In this document: positions 43,801 to 53,692 of the stretch, piece by piece
Layout: the number at the start of each line of letters is the position of its first letter
Numbering within the stretch: the first letter of the stretch is position 1
Source of the DNA: Rhodeus uyekii
Lineage: Eukaryota > Chordata > Actinopteri > Cypriniformes > Acheilognathidae
Assembly (NCBI GenBank): GCA_037043235.1
Contig: JAWRVZ010000323.1
Span: 372,001-436,000 of the forward strand
DNA: 64,000 nucleotides
Direction of reading: 5' to 3'
Notes under the pieces: model-generated
Told to the model about the DNA's origin: nothing
What the model saw: the letters and a program-made list of their open reading frames with translations, nothing else
Database searches by the model: none
Translations under genes and position numbers: made by a program

Positions 43801-44565
43801 CCCCTTAGGTTGGATCCACTTTACAAAAAGTTCTTTAAGGCGGTTGTAAAGCTCTTTCGGGGTTTCAGATGGATCTACTGCTAAGGAACGGAACTTTTGC
43901 CGATACGTCTCAGCATTGACATCATATTTTCTCAAAATCGCAGATTTTACTTTGTCATAGTCTGTAGACTCACTCAAATCCATATGGACATAAGCGGCTC
44001 TTGCTTTACCAGTCAATAAAGGAATTAAATGCCAAACCCAATCAGTCTTAATCCACCTACAAGCCTCCGCAATCCTTTCAAATGTGACAAGGAAGTGCTC
44101 CACATCATCAGTGTCACACAGCTTCTCCAATCGAGGTGAACGAGATAATGTGGGACCTGTATTGTCCTCACCCTGATTAAAGCTCCTCTGTGCAGTTAAA
44201 GTCAAAGAGTGTTCATCAGATTCTGCAGGATTTATATCTGGTCTTTCACAAACCTCCTGGTCAACTTCACAAAAGGGTTGAGTGGGAGAAGTACGTGCCT
44301 GGACTTCCATTTGTAATAAACCGAATTGGTGTTGGAGAGCCTTAAATCGTCGCTCCTGTTCTACATACTCTTGTTGCCTTATAGTCTCCCGTCCTTCCAT
44401 TCTAGCCATATGCACTCGAAGCAGATCCGCCAACTCAGAAACCTCCATGTCTCCTGTGGCCTGGTTTCCTTCATCCCCTCCTTCCATGGTCTGAGCCTCC
44501 TCATTCCTTTCTTCCTCTGGCTGCAAGGGAGGGACTTTAGGTATTTTCTTCAAGGCACGACTCAT
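40831..44565 (-). CDS. Gag-protease-(partial integrase)-RT-RNase H polyprotein of Gmr1-like element
   Basis: The start chosen is ATG 44565 (MSRALKK); an in-frame ATG at 44634 would add only a 23-residue Phe/Val/Cys-rich leader from repetitive sequence. Residue numbers below count from 44634. A coiled-coil-like stretch (about 65-115) precedes a capsid region at 168-330 that resembles the SCAN domain (EQYLRMLSPELQVWIRERDP). A CCHC knuckle is at 380-393, protease LIDTGS at 433-438, integrase core from 539 with Asp543 and Glu579 (35 residues apart), a GPY-type C-terminal domain near 715-755, RT with YLDD at 981-984, and RNase H with Asp1132, Glu1171 or 1173, and Asp1198. The integrase zinc domain and the first catalytic Asp are missing through an in-frame deletion near residue 535, so it cannot integrate on its own. 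No stop or frameshift is present. Confidence 0.9.
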   Translation of the reverse strand: MSRALKKIPKVPPLQPEEERNEEAQTMEGGDEGNQATGDMEVSELADLLRVHMARMEGRETIRQQEYVEQERRFKALQHQFGLLQMEVQARTSPTQPFCEVDQEVCERPDINPAESDEHSLTLTAQRSFNQGEDNTGPTLSRSPRLEKLCDTDDVEHFLVTFERIAEACRWIKTDWVWHLIPLLTGKARAAYVHMDLSESTDYDKVKSAILRKYDVNAETYRQKFRSLAVDPSETPKELYNRLKELFVKWIQPKGKTVEEVSEMIILEQYLRMLSPELQVWIRERDPRTAAEAASLADIFVAARGKSKPWAWKSVDDCRSSDMPQSQQRKVEGSGKPYMGKPASAKLQFAPKRPPICYLCGQEGHTKPNCPRNSVQFTQICFVPREKLTKPPSSLRTADVEINGEKLTALIDTGSDQTLVNRKFIAPPLISTLNKLPICCVHGDERLLPTANVYVKIEGQTYLVEVGVADSLSFPVILGRDIPVLLELLHPARGCHMVVTRAKANQLEEFENGSAEILTDQGTNFMSTLLKQVYQLLGIKSLRTTPYHPQTDGLTERFNQTLKQMLRKFVSETGRDWDQWLPYLLFAYREVPQASTGFSPFELLYGHDVRGPLALLQEMWEGCPERKEPTSVVSHVLHMRERLEKMTTLAQNHLAGAREQQKTWYDQRARERNLEVGKNVLVMLPSQENKLLVKWQGPYEIKRRLSPTTYEISTPGQDRPSRVLHVNLLKEWVPRLEKSQSLMIRCVEGDESDDQYLPQPVLGDISLDHLTDSQQSQVQALFTSKVFSEYPGFTNLIEHDVVLKPNAVVKRQSYRIPERLQETLKEEVDLMLRLGIIEPSNSEWCHPIVLVPKKDGSIRFCIDFRYLNSVSKFDSYPTPRISDLIDRLGQSKYLTTMDLSKGYWQIPLTQSSRPLTAFRAPGGLFQFKVLPFGLHGAVATFQRLMDQVLRGLTFAAAYLDDIVVYSNTWEEHVQHLKEVLRRLQKAGLTINPNKCAVAKQETEYLGYVIGQGVVRPQVKKIQALEKCPVPQTRKDLRSFLGMAGFYHRFIPNFSSRAALLTDMVGARCPNQLQWTEEKLRAFQDIQRTLTADTVLHNPDFGQPFIVQTDASERGIGAVLLQGPPESRQPVAFISRKLFPREVRYSTVEKECLAVKWALDSLRYYLLGREFTLETDHKALQWLGKMKDSNGRITRWYLAMQPFRFKIQHVAGKANVTADYLSRSTNEVPEGGGHVMALVAATQRW
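40868..40880 (-). other. Polypurine tract of the Gmr1-like element
   Basis: On the minus strand the bases are AAGGGGGGGGACA directly before the 3' LTR, the expected site for plus-strand priming. Confidence 0.8.
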
Positions 44566-44658
44566 AGTAAAAAAAACAAAAACAAAAAAAACACAAAACA
44601 AACAAAGCCACGAGGGGCAAAGGAAAACAAACAAGCTTGGTATCCTTGTCTGACAACG

Positions 44659-44676
44659 ATCCCACCGCTGCCACCA
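44659..44676 (-). other. Primer binding site for tRNA-Leu
   Basis: The plus-strand bases ATCCCACCGCTGCCACCA equal the 3' end of a vertebrate tRNA-Leu (AAG/TAG type) with CCA over 18 positions. It lies two bases inside the 5' LTR. Confidence 0.85.
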
Positions 44677-44678
44677 TA

Positions 44679-45395
44679 TGTGAGGGACCAGACAATCAGC
44701 ACAAGGAACACCAGCTTTTACTCAAAAAATGGCATTTATTAGTGCCCAAACAAAGTAACTTACAACAAACAAACAAACAAACTAAACAAACAAAAGTAAA
44801 ACAAACCAGGAGGCTAACTGCGTAAGGCTAACCCCCTACACTAAACAAAGTAACAACTTATAAAGGGAAAGATGGGTCCATTACAACACAAAAAGGGGGA
44901 AACAAAATAACTACATCCTACACAATACTAAACAAATCCAAAATTAAACCCAACATATACATATACCAAATCCAACATAAAGAAAGAAAATATAATGAAA
45001 CACTATAAAAATGTATGACCTAAGAAATCAATTTACAAAGACAAACATTTTTCTTCCACCCCTGGGAAACGCCAGCACATAGTAGATCCGGACAGAACCA
45101 ATTACTTAATCTTCTGTTCCCGCCCGGATTCCAATGTCTGTCACCCCGGGACGCCATGTCTGCCAAACAGTCACTGCTCGTTACTTAAACTCAAAAAAGA
45201 AACAAATAAACAATAGATACAATGCAACTAAAGATGTAAAACACGTAACCAACAAAGAATAAACAAATACTATCAAATCATGAAATGATTACAAACAAAA
45301 CACAAGTGAGCACGCACCTACAGTTAAGGTGTTTGCATGTGTGTATGTAATGTTCACATTACCACCTTTGTGTGGCTGCCACTAGGGCCATCACA
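44679..45395 (-). repeat. 5' LTR of the Gmr1-like element
   Basis: It is nearly identical to 40155-40867; the differences are one extra AAAC unit near 44770 and T instead of C in ATGTATGACC near 45014. Confidence 0.92.
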
Positions 45396-45679
45396 AGGAG
45401 ACAGAGTGATGAAGCCAATCAGAGTATGGGGATGAATAGGAAGCCATGATGGTCAAATTTGGCCAGGGTTACACCCCTACTCTTCACAAAGGACATTCTG
45501 GGATTTTTAATGACCACAGAGAGTCAGGAATTCGATTTAACGTCTCATCTGAAGGATGGTGCTTGTTGCATTACAGTGTCCCCGTCACTATACTGGGGCA
45601 TTAAGACCCACACAGACCACAGGGTAAGCACCCCCTGCTGGCCTCACTAACACCTCTTCCAGCAGCAACCTAGTCATTC

Positions 45680-45769
45680 CAAGGAGTCTCCCATCCAGGA
45701 AATAACCAGCCTCAGTCCTGCTTAGCTTCAATGGGCAACCAGTCTTGGCCTACAGGGTGATATTGCTGC
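45680..45769 (-). repeat. 5S rRNA-like head of the SINE
   Basis: Read on the minus strand it matches 5S rRNA through the internal promoter region: ATATCACCCTGTAGGCCAAG, AAGCTAAGCAGG, and GGATGGGAGAC. It is too diverged and is continuous with SINE sequence, so it is not a 5S gene. Confidence 0.75.
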
Positions 45770-45965
45770 AGGCAAATTAAACAACTCACTATACCTTATA
45801 ACTTATCAATAATTGATATATTGGAAAAAGAAATTGGATATTAAATGAAAATATTGTGTTTTGATTCATACAGTCACAATTACGATTGTTACTGGATGTT
45901 ACAATGGGTTTGTATGTAGTGGGGGTGTGACGTTCTGCAATTAACAATGATAAATCGACAGTTCG

Positions 45966-48690
45966 GTGTTTTCATGTTTTTTGTCGTGTAAATCACAGTG
46001 TTTTTGTACGTCCTTGTCGCATCCACTCGTCTGCAAACACAGCTACAGACGTGAGTTTCTGCTCGAGGTTGGAAAGACTTCAGTTTCCAATCCAAGCTCG
46101 GCGCTCGTACAAGAACTGCGGGACCATGGTCTTCTCCGGAGGCCTACTCCATCACCGTCCCCCACTACTGCACCTCCCCCACAGTGGACGCGCCACAAAC
46201 GGTGCGAGAGGAAACAGAAGAGGGGGAAGCGCGGAGGTATCCGGGTTAGATTAACGGCTAACCCACACAAGCCTGCTATCCCCACCATCATCCTGGCTAA
46301 CGTACGCTCGTTGGATAATAAACTGGACGATCTTCAACTTCTATGCTCTACTCAGAAGACTGTAAGAGACTGTTGTGTTTTTGTGTTTACGGAAACATGG
46401 CTCAACAATAGCGTTCCGGACTCCGCCATTCAGCTCGATCGGCTCACATGCCATCGCGCGGACAGAGTGCTCGTCGAGGGAGGTAAGACCCGCGGCGGCG
46501 GACTCTGTGTTTACACCAATGATGCGTGGTGCCGCGATGCTGTTGTAGTCTGCAAACACTGCTCACCCCTGGTGGAGTTTATGATTATTAAGTGTCGGCC
46601 TTTTTATCTACCGCGGGAATATACAGCTATTATACTTGTTGCTGTATATATCCCCCCCAGCTCCAACAACAACAACAGGAGTGAGGCACTTAATAATCTT
46701 TATAAACACATCAGTGATCAGCAGACAGCCCACCCAGATGCTTTTCTCATCTTGGCTGGGGATTTCAATCATGCTGACTTTAAGAGTGTGTTTCCAAAAA
46801 TTCATCAGCATATTGACTTCCCGACACGTGGAAATAATACTCTGGACTTAGTGTACACTACTCAGAGAGGAGCTTACAAAGCCCTTCCCCTCCCCCACCT
46901 TGGTGCTTCAGATCACATCACTGTATTGTTATTGCCAGCATACAGACCACTCGTTAAAGTCACCAAACCAGTCCAGAAGCAGATTCAAGTCTGGCCTGAA
47001 GGGTCATCAGTGGCTCTTCAAGACTGCTTCGACACCACGGACTGGGACATGTTCAAACAGGCTGCAACCTACCATAACACCGTAGACCTCCAGGAGTACT
47101 CTGAGACTGTTACTTCTTACATCAACAACTGCATTGAGGATGTAACAGTCACAAAGACCATCACCATCTGGCCCAACCAAAAACCGTGGCTGACAGGGAA
47201 TGTCTACAGTCTTCTGAAGACGCGTAATGCTGCCTTCAGAGCTGGAGATGAGGTGGGCCTGAGGACAGCAAGGGCCAACCTGTCACGCGGCATCAGGAAG
47301 GCTAAGAGACAGTACTCCAGGAGGATAGCCCACTGTTTCAGCGACAGCAGAGACTCAAGGAGCCTGTGGCAGGGGATTCAGACCCTCACGGACTACAAAC
47401 CCCCTGCACGGACGTGTGACAGCACCACCTCCCTACTGAATGAGCTGAACACCTTCTTCGCTCGCTTTGAAGCACACAACAGCACCACTGCACAGAAGTC
47501 ACCTCCTCCTACCGATGACCAGATGTTGACACTGCCCAGGGACAGCGTGAGTAAATCCCTCAGCAGGGTCAACGCACGCAAAGCTCCGGGTCCTGACAAC
47601 ATTCCTGGTCTCCCTGGACCCCCACCAATTTGCATACCGGTCAAAACGCTCGACCGATGACGCCATTGCCACTGCTGTCCATTCAGCACTCACACATCTG
47701 GACAAAAAAGACACGTATGTCAGAATGCTGTTCATTGATTTTAGTTCAGCTTTCAATACAATCATCCCTCAACAGCTCACCCAAAAACTGTCTCAGCTGG
47801 GACTCAGCACTTCGCTGTGCAACTGGCTGCTGGACTTCCTGACAGGAAGACCTCAGGCAGTACGGGTCGGCAGTAACACATCCAGCTCCATCATTATGAA
47901 CACTGGAGCCCCTCAGGGTTGTGTGTTGAGCCCCCTGCTCTTCACTCTGCTGACCCATGACTGCACACCCATACACAACAGCAATCTCTTCATCAAGTTT
48001 GCGGATGACACGACTGTAGTTGGTCTCATCACCAACGGCGATGAGACAAACTTCAGGAGTGAGGTGAGCCACCTGGTCAGGTGGTGCGGCGACAACAATC
48101 TCTCTCTGAACGTGGAGAAGACGAAGGAGATTGTTGTTGACTTCAGAAGAATGCACACCCAGCACCCTCCTCTGACCATCAACGGTGCGACCGTGGAAAG
48201 AGTGAGGAGCACCAAATTTCTGGGTGTGCATATCACAGAAGACCTCTCCTGGACCACCAACACCACAGCACTGACCAAGAAAGCACAGCAGCGACTCTAC
48301 TTTCTCCGCAAGCTGAGAAGAGCCGGAGTCCCAGCCCCCATCATGCGCACCTTCTACAGAGGCACCATCGAGAGCATTCTGACCAGCTGCATCACTGTGT
48401 GGTACTGCAGCGCATAGTGAGAGCAGCTGAGAAGATCGTTGGTGTCTCTCTCCCACCCCTCCAGGACATTTACAACACACACCTCTCCCGCAAAGCCCTC
48501 ATCATTGCGAGAGACCCCTCCCACCCATCCCAGAGCCTCTTCAATCTGCTGCCATCAGGGAGGAGACTACGCAGTCTCCAGGCAAGGACCAGCCGACTGA
48601 AGAACAGCTTCATTCCCCAAGCTGTCAGGGCATTGAACTCCCTCCCGTCTCTGCCCCTTTTCCTCTCTTTTGCCCCATGCACCTGACCCC
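45966..48690 (+). pseudogene. LINE endonuclease-reverse transcriptase (internal deletions)
   Basis: In the 564-residue frame 45966-47660 the apurinic-type endonuclease is clear: LANVRSLDNK, FTETW (catalytic Glu), GGGLCVY, LAGDFNHAD (Asp and Asn) and GASDH (Asp and His). RT starts with NARKAPGPDNIPG near 47590. About 70 residues of the fingers are then missing and the frame shifts. It resumes at about 47620 with DPHQFAYRSKRSTDDAI and at 47725 with FIDFSSAFNTIIP, SPQGC-type GAPQGCVLSPLLF, FADDTTVVG (catalytic FADD) and KTKEIVVDFRR. After TVWYCSA a second deletion and shift leads to the C-terminal LPPLQDIYNTHLSRKALIIA in 48399-48686. The enzyme would nick target DNA and prime reverse transcription there; this copy cannot. 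Confidence 0.88.
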
Positions 48691-48776
48691 CCCCCCCCTA
48701 CTATTGTTTGCACTGTCTTTACCATCGCGACTTTATCTCTTTATTTCCTTAATCTATTTTATTTTATCTATTATTA

Positions 48777-48786
<10 letters not shown>

Positions 48787-48837
<51 letters not shown>
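48787..48837. repeat. (TA)n microsatellite in the LINE 3' region
   Basis: About 25 TA units lie between the end of the LINE frame and its tail. Confidence 0.92.
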
Positions 48838-48840
<3 letters not shown>

Positions 48841-48992
48841 GTGTTGTTGATATATATATATTTTGTTGCTGTTGTTACTGTTAATGTAACCTGGTTGCAC
48901 CTTGGGTCTGAGAGTTACAGAATTTCAATTCTCTGTATGTATGTGCTGTATATATTGCAGAATTGACATTAAAGCTGACTTTGACTTGACTT

Positions 48993-50100
48993 GAGATGTA
49001 TGGATTGGTAAAATAGTCCTGCATTGGGTGAATGTGTTGTGTTGTGTTTTTGTGCCAAGATTTTCATTTTGCAATTAAAATGTATTTTAATCCAGAGATT
49101 GTTAATAATCCAGATTAACCAGTCAGAGTTGGAGTGTTACAGATATAAGATTAGTAAATGGTGTGATAAGACAGAGTATAACATTTATGCATTTCAATTA
49201 GACATGATCCCTAGACCATGCCACACTTCACCTGTCACCTTCAGAACGCCCATGATCCTCATGACTCCTTATATGGAACACACTGTTGGCCTGTCTTCAT
49301 TGTATTTACTTTTGTTTGTTTTGAATTAACTCGTTTGTTTCATTGAACCTTCTTCATCGTCTTCCTCCTCTGCTGACAGAACACTGCTGATGTATGTTTA
49401 GTCTGGCCAGTCACACATTTCCTTTTAAAACTTTAACTCTTTAACAATTTGTTTGCTGTTTATGTTATCTACATTTACACTTGTCAACATGAAGTGGTTT
49501 CTGTATCAGGATAATTAATTGGATCAGTTTCCTGCGAAATGGCCTTGGTGCATAATTGACCTGAAGTGATGGGATTTCTTTTAAACACAACTGTGTTCAC
49601 AGGGCCATGCATTTCATAAAACGAGGAGGTTGAAAATAAAACATTTCATAAATGCCACAATGGTAATAGAAAAAAGAGACATTTAGGCCCAAAATCGTTG
49701 CCAGATGTGGTGGGAACATTGCACATTCTTTATAGACAATGAATGGCTGTGCAGCTTTCAGGCGCAAAAGCAAACCTTCAACCATTTACTCTATGTATTC
49801 CACCACAGTCACTGTGATTTAGCCAAGTAAGACCTATTCTGGATCAATATATTTAGTTGATGTTGGGAAAAAAAAGTCCTACACCTAAACATAACCCATA
49901 AGTTATGCCTAAAATCAGAGGAAAATAATAGGTGAATAACACTGATGTAGAAGTACCTAAACCTGGTTGTAAGCCTAAAATGTACATAAACTGTAAACTT
50001 GTCCATGTAAACTTCACTGTTCTACTCTGCTCTCGATTGTCTTGTAAAAACAACCAGCTATATGCAACGACTCCCATGAAGTTGTGACAGTGAAGTTGTA
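48993..50100. other. Spacer with a candidate conserved block
   Basis: No gene is recognised. About 49480-49640 has balanced composition with AATTAATTGG and TGCATAATTGACC motifs (see findings). Confidence 0.4.
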
Positions 50101-50650
50101 AAGTTGTGCATCCCTGGCTACCTACAAGGCAAAAAACGTATTTAAAAAGTTCTTAGAAACAAGAAAAAGACTAAGCAGATTTACGTATTATAACTAGATT
50201 CAAACAGTACAAATGTCTTGAAACCAATGCAAAAATAGTAAAATCGAGGAAAATATATATTTTTTAAATATTTGTGGTTGGTTTTAAATAAACATAAAGT
50301 ATGTTGGAACATAATATAAAACAAATCTTTGTGATAGAATGTGCTAAAATTATTTTTCTAAAAATTATAATCATTGTGCTCTTAAAATAAGAAAATATGT
50401 CTTGAAATTCCTGATTTTATGATGGACTGTGACAAATTATACCATACACTTTAAAAAAGATGCTTAATTAAATTAAAGAAATCACCAGAATTGGGAATTC
50501 TTTCTAAGTAAGAATTCAAGTTTCAAGTTTTGATATATTTTCTAAAAATAAGAAAAATAAGATTTTACTTTTAGTTCTAGGCTAGTTAATTTATCTTAGA
50601 AGGGGAAAAAAGATGTATTGCCTTATTTCAAGATTTTTTGACACAGTGTA
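50101..50650. repeat. Possible DNA-transposon-derived MITE
   Basis: The right part ends CTTATTTCAAGATTTTTTGACACAGTG, and AAGAAAAATAAGATTTTAC, CTTAAAATAAGAAAATATGTC and TCTTGAAA words recur in both directions through the stretch, as in fish MITEs. No clear left end or target duplication was found. Confidence 0.35.
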
Positions 50651-52918
50651 GAGTGTTCATGAATAATTTTTTGTAATAATAAACATGCATTCCTGAAAGT
50701 AGTTGAGTAGTTAGCAGGTCAATGTTTCATAATAAGTAAAATGTCATAGAAAAAATTGTGTTACTTTTATTTATATTACACCAAATGTTCATCTTTGATC
50801 AAACTCTTCTTTACTTTCAGCATTTCTCTCAGCAGAGCACCAGAATACGGTCCATGTGACCTTTCTCAATTTCTAACCTGATGTTGCCCCCGTCTAAAGC
50901 TTGAGCATTCATAACTGAATGCACAGATATACCTGTCACTCACTTTCCATGTCATCTCAGTTAAGGAACATGACCATCATGTGCGGTCAAGCTCAGCTAC
51001 AGTGCCCCAAGTCATGTAGAGCTCTTGGTGAACCATTCCGTTTTTATACTTGTCAGATGATTGAAACAAACAGTTTTTGATTTGTCTTTGAGTCATTTTG
51101 TAGACTGCAACAAATATATATATATGTAGGATACAGGAGAACATATGTTCATTGGCCTTTTTAAGTGATAACAAAATTTGATTTTATATCTAATAAAATT
51201 GGAAATAATTAAAGTTTCTATGAGGGGCGGATGGAATATTTTCATTACTAATGGAGCTGCCCGTTTGCTAAGTTTCAAATGATTATGAAAGTACACATTT
51301 TGCAAAAGCCAGCCCTTCCAACACACTCAGTGTCTGAATTCACTCTCTTATTTTCATTCACTCCTACAAGTGAACCCTATTATTAGAGTAAAGATGTATA
51401 GAATAGTTAATGAGCGTATAGGGGGCGATTTTCGAACACAGCTACCATCATATCTTATATCTAAAATATTCACTGCCTCCCTCTTTCTATCCTTTGCTCT
51501 CTCACCTGGCCACTATGCTGATTTTCTTGGGATTTATTTTAACCGTTCTGCCCATCTTTTCTGTCTCCTTTTTTTTCTTTGTTTTCCAGCTCATCTTCTT
51601 TTCTCTAGTCAAAGGTTTTCTTGTCAGTTGAGTTCTTCTCGCATTTTAGTCAGGCTCCAAAAATAACCTTCTATTCACACTGGTAGAGCTCTCAGGCTGT
51701 GTTTATGAGAAGACAGCTCATACATCAAGATGCTTAACCCTGAGATTTACTGGATCTTCTGATGAATTCACTGACACCAGATACCTTTACTAGACATACA
51801 TTACTTCCATTTTTCCATTGAAAATCCATGTGGCCTAAATCACAAACACACAGGACATAACTACTATTTTCTTTCTCTTTTGATAAACAACCCAATTCAA
51901 AAACAACTGCAGCTGACTTTTTTTCACTGAGAATCATAGACTATGTGCATCACTCATAAAAATAGACCCTCCTAAAATATTTATAGCCTGATAAAATAAC
52001 AGTACCTTATTAGAGGTATACGCAAAAAAACAAAACTTTTTTGTTATTTTGTATTCTCCCTCATGACTGTTGGTTGGAAGCTATCTTAAAGTAACAGTAA
52101 CTTTACCTGTTTTCAAAATCATGATGAGCTTCTCCAATAACAAACTACTTTTCCATATATATTCCCGCTGTTATCTATATATTGTACATGATCAAACACT
52201 CTCATAAACTGTCCTTTTTTAATTAAGGAAGGTCCTGCTTTCTCCTATGAGTTGTTTCTTGCTACCCCAGCTTTGTCTAAGAAAGAGGCCAACATTTAAA
52301 TTAATATCTTCTTCTTTGCAAAATCCCACAAATCTCAGTTACCTGCTTGTATTCAATTAGAAAATAGGAGCTTTGGATGCATTGCATCAGGTCCAAGTAC
52401 TTTGGCTGGAGTATTATGGGAGCTTCTGCGTGGATCACCCTTTTCTTATCTCATGTGTTCCTATCTTTACTCTGTCCCTCCCAGATATTTATCAGCTCTT
52501 TAAGGCATGTATTTCCCGCTACCGATCTCTCATCAACAGCAACCTGTGACATGCCATTTTCACACCACAAATCCCATTACCTTTATCCTCAGCTAATACT
52601 GAGGCCACCCCACTCTGCTGTCAAGGCCCACAGCACAAACAATTTGCCTTCTCTGTGCTTCCATTTTCTCTCTTTTCGGCACCCACAGTGCCATGGCAGA
52701 CGTGCGTAGGCAGGGTGAGCAACAGGGAAGGGGCTGCGATGAATCTGACTATAAACATGTTGGGAAGAAAATCTGCAAGTCTTCATGAAAGGTGAATTGT
52801 TTTGCTTGTTTGTTGAGCCGTGTTTGAGGATTTCATTATAAGAAAAAAAATAACTTTCTTACTTATCTAATGTCTGGTCTTTTTATTCACTCTTTAGTCT
52901 ATTTTATTCAAGTGTCTT
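50651..52918. other. Spacer, nothing firmly recognised
   Basis: Short frames are not supported as genes. A GC-richer patch at 52590-52760 could be conserved non-coding sequence, but nothing diagnostic was seen. Confidence 0.4.
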
Positions 52919-53070
52919 AGCTTTCCTGTAGCTCAATCAGTAAAGCATTGGTGTTTACAATGCCAAGGTCATGGGTTTGATCCCAGGGAAAGAGAGAACT
53001 GATTCAATGTGTTCCTTGAATGCAATGTAAGACGCTTTGGATAAAAGCGTCTGCCAAATGAATAAATGTA
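52919..53070 (+). mobile_element. tRNA-derived SINE
   Basis: The head has a box-A-like TGTAGCTCAATCAGTAAAGC and, about 35 bases on, a box-B-like GGGTTTGATCCC, the two parts of an RNA polymerase III internal promoter. The body ends in TTGGATAAAAGCGTCTGCC and AAATGAATAAATGTA. It is more complete than the copy at 6099-6225. Confidence 0.8.
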
Positions 53071-53192
53071 GGAATTTCAGAGCTGTCATATTTTACACGG
53101 TAATTCCTTTAAAGGTGAAGTATGTAATGTGTTTCATTTTAAACCCACCTCAGCTTAATATACAGAGAAAACATTTCAGTAATGACTGTAAG

Positions 53193-53692
53193 GTAAGTTC
53201 CCCAAAGAGGGAACGAGATGTTGCCTCAAAGTTATGACACTATGGGAACGCCTCTGTGTGATTTTTGAAGCAACTTTGAAATCAGTCCAGTGGTGTGACA
53301 GAATGTTATAGACGGGTGACGTCATGACCAGGAAGTTATAAAGGCAATCCGCAGGCAAGCCAGATTTATGGCAGAGCGACACAGCGTCTCATTCCCTCTT
53401 CAGGGAAGTGAGGTTACAGTCATAACCGAGACGTACCCACCTGGAACCCTGGAGTGAAGCCCAAATCTAGGTTTTAAAACCTGACAAATTTGTGCAGAAA
53501 GGACCAGCTCGCCACAGCACGCATTTCTTGTTGGGGTACCGTTATTGTAAGACTTTCCAAAACCACCATACTCCTTCTCCTGATCTGACACAGCACAGAG
53601 GAAAACAGTGTACCGATGTGTTTCGCCCCACTGACACCACCCATAGGTTTGTGTTCAGCTGCTAAGGCCATCACATAAATCTTTAAAGTAGA
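53193..53692 (-). mobile_element. DIRS copy H, minus strand, deleted
   Basis: On the minus strand the remaining parts are the recombinase N-terminal piece STLKIYVMALAAEHKPMGG (about 53640-53690), a jump to the recombinase C-terminus (WSFLHKFVRF near 53480), the internal complementary region near 53385-53435 with GGTTATGACTGTAACC-type palindrome, and a right terminal repeat to 53193 with GACGGGTGACGTCATGACC on the plus strand. The catalytic core is gone. An L2-like LINE abuts it at 53693. Confidence 0.75.

Larger units (their letters stand above)
40155..45395 (-). mobile_element. Gmr1-like Ty3/Gypsy LTR retrotransposon, 5,241 bp, young, internally deleted
   Basis: The LTRs at 40155-40867 (713 bp) and 44679-45395 (717 bp) differ by a 4-base AAAC microsatellite step and one C/T. 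The 5-bp duplication AGGAG is perfect (40150-40154 and 45396-45400). A tRNA-Leu primer site lies inside the right LTR and a polypurine tract inside the left LTR, so it is on the minus strand. One open frame covers gag, protease, a partial integrase, RT and RNase H in that order. Integrase before RT is the unusual order known for Gmr1-like Ty3/Gypsy elements. The near-identical LTRs indicate a recent insertion. Confidence 0.92.
39983..45775 (-). mobile_element. 5S rRNA-derived SINE, split by the Gypsy element
   Basis: The two halves, 39983-40154 and 45396-45775, join into one repeat of about 550 bases. On the minus strand it starts with a 5S-like head (45680-45769: AAGCTAAGCAGGACTGAGGC, CTGGATGGGAGACTCC), passes through GCAGGGGGTGCTTACCC and the CATTAAAAATCCCAGAATG segment, and ends with GCAAAGTGCTTTGAG, GATAAAGCGCTATTTAAATG and an (ATT)n tail. 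A 5S head with a LINE-like tail is known from the SINE3/DeuSINE class; placing it there is my inference. Confidence 0.7.
45950..48992 (+). mobile_element. Non-LTR retrotransposon of the CR1/L2/Rex group
   Basis: An endonuclease-reverse transcriptase frame runs from about 46000 to 48690 with internal deletions. It is followed by a C-run, a long (TA)n tract (48787-48837) and a 3' tail TTTGACTTGACTTGA at 48977-48992, a short tandem-repeat end as known for L2-type LINEs. It begins just beyond the 5S-derived SINE. The clade within the Jockey-like group is not certain from motifs alone. Confidence 0.8.

Noticed and set aside
42745..43849. Plus-strand frames within the Gypsy element
   Set aside because: They are antisense shadows of the intact minus-strand polyprotein.
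45680..45769. A 5S rRNA gene
   Set aside because: The similarity is only partial, lacks the 5S 5' end and terminator, and is continuous with SINE sequence.
47746..48480. 244-residue minus-strand frame opposite the LINE RT
   Set aside because: It is the shadow of a strongly biased RT frame on the plus strand, which has clear catalytic motifs.
52925..52985. A tRNA gene
   Set aside because: Box A and box B are present, but no acceptor or anticodon stem closes and the sequence continues into a SINE body and tail.
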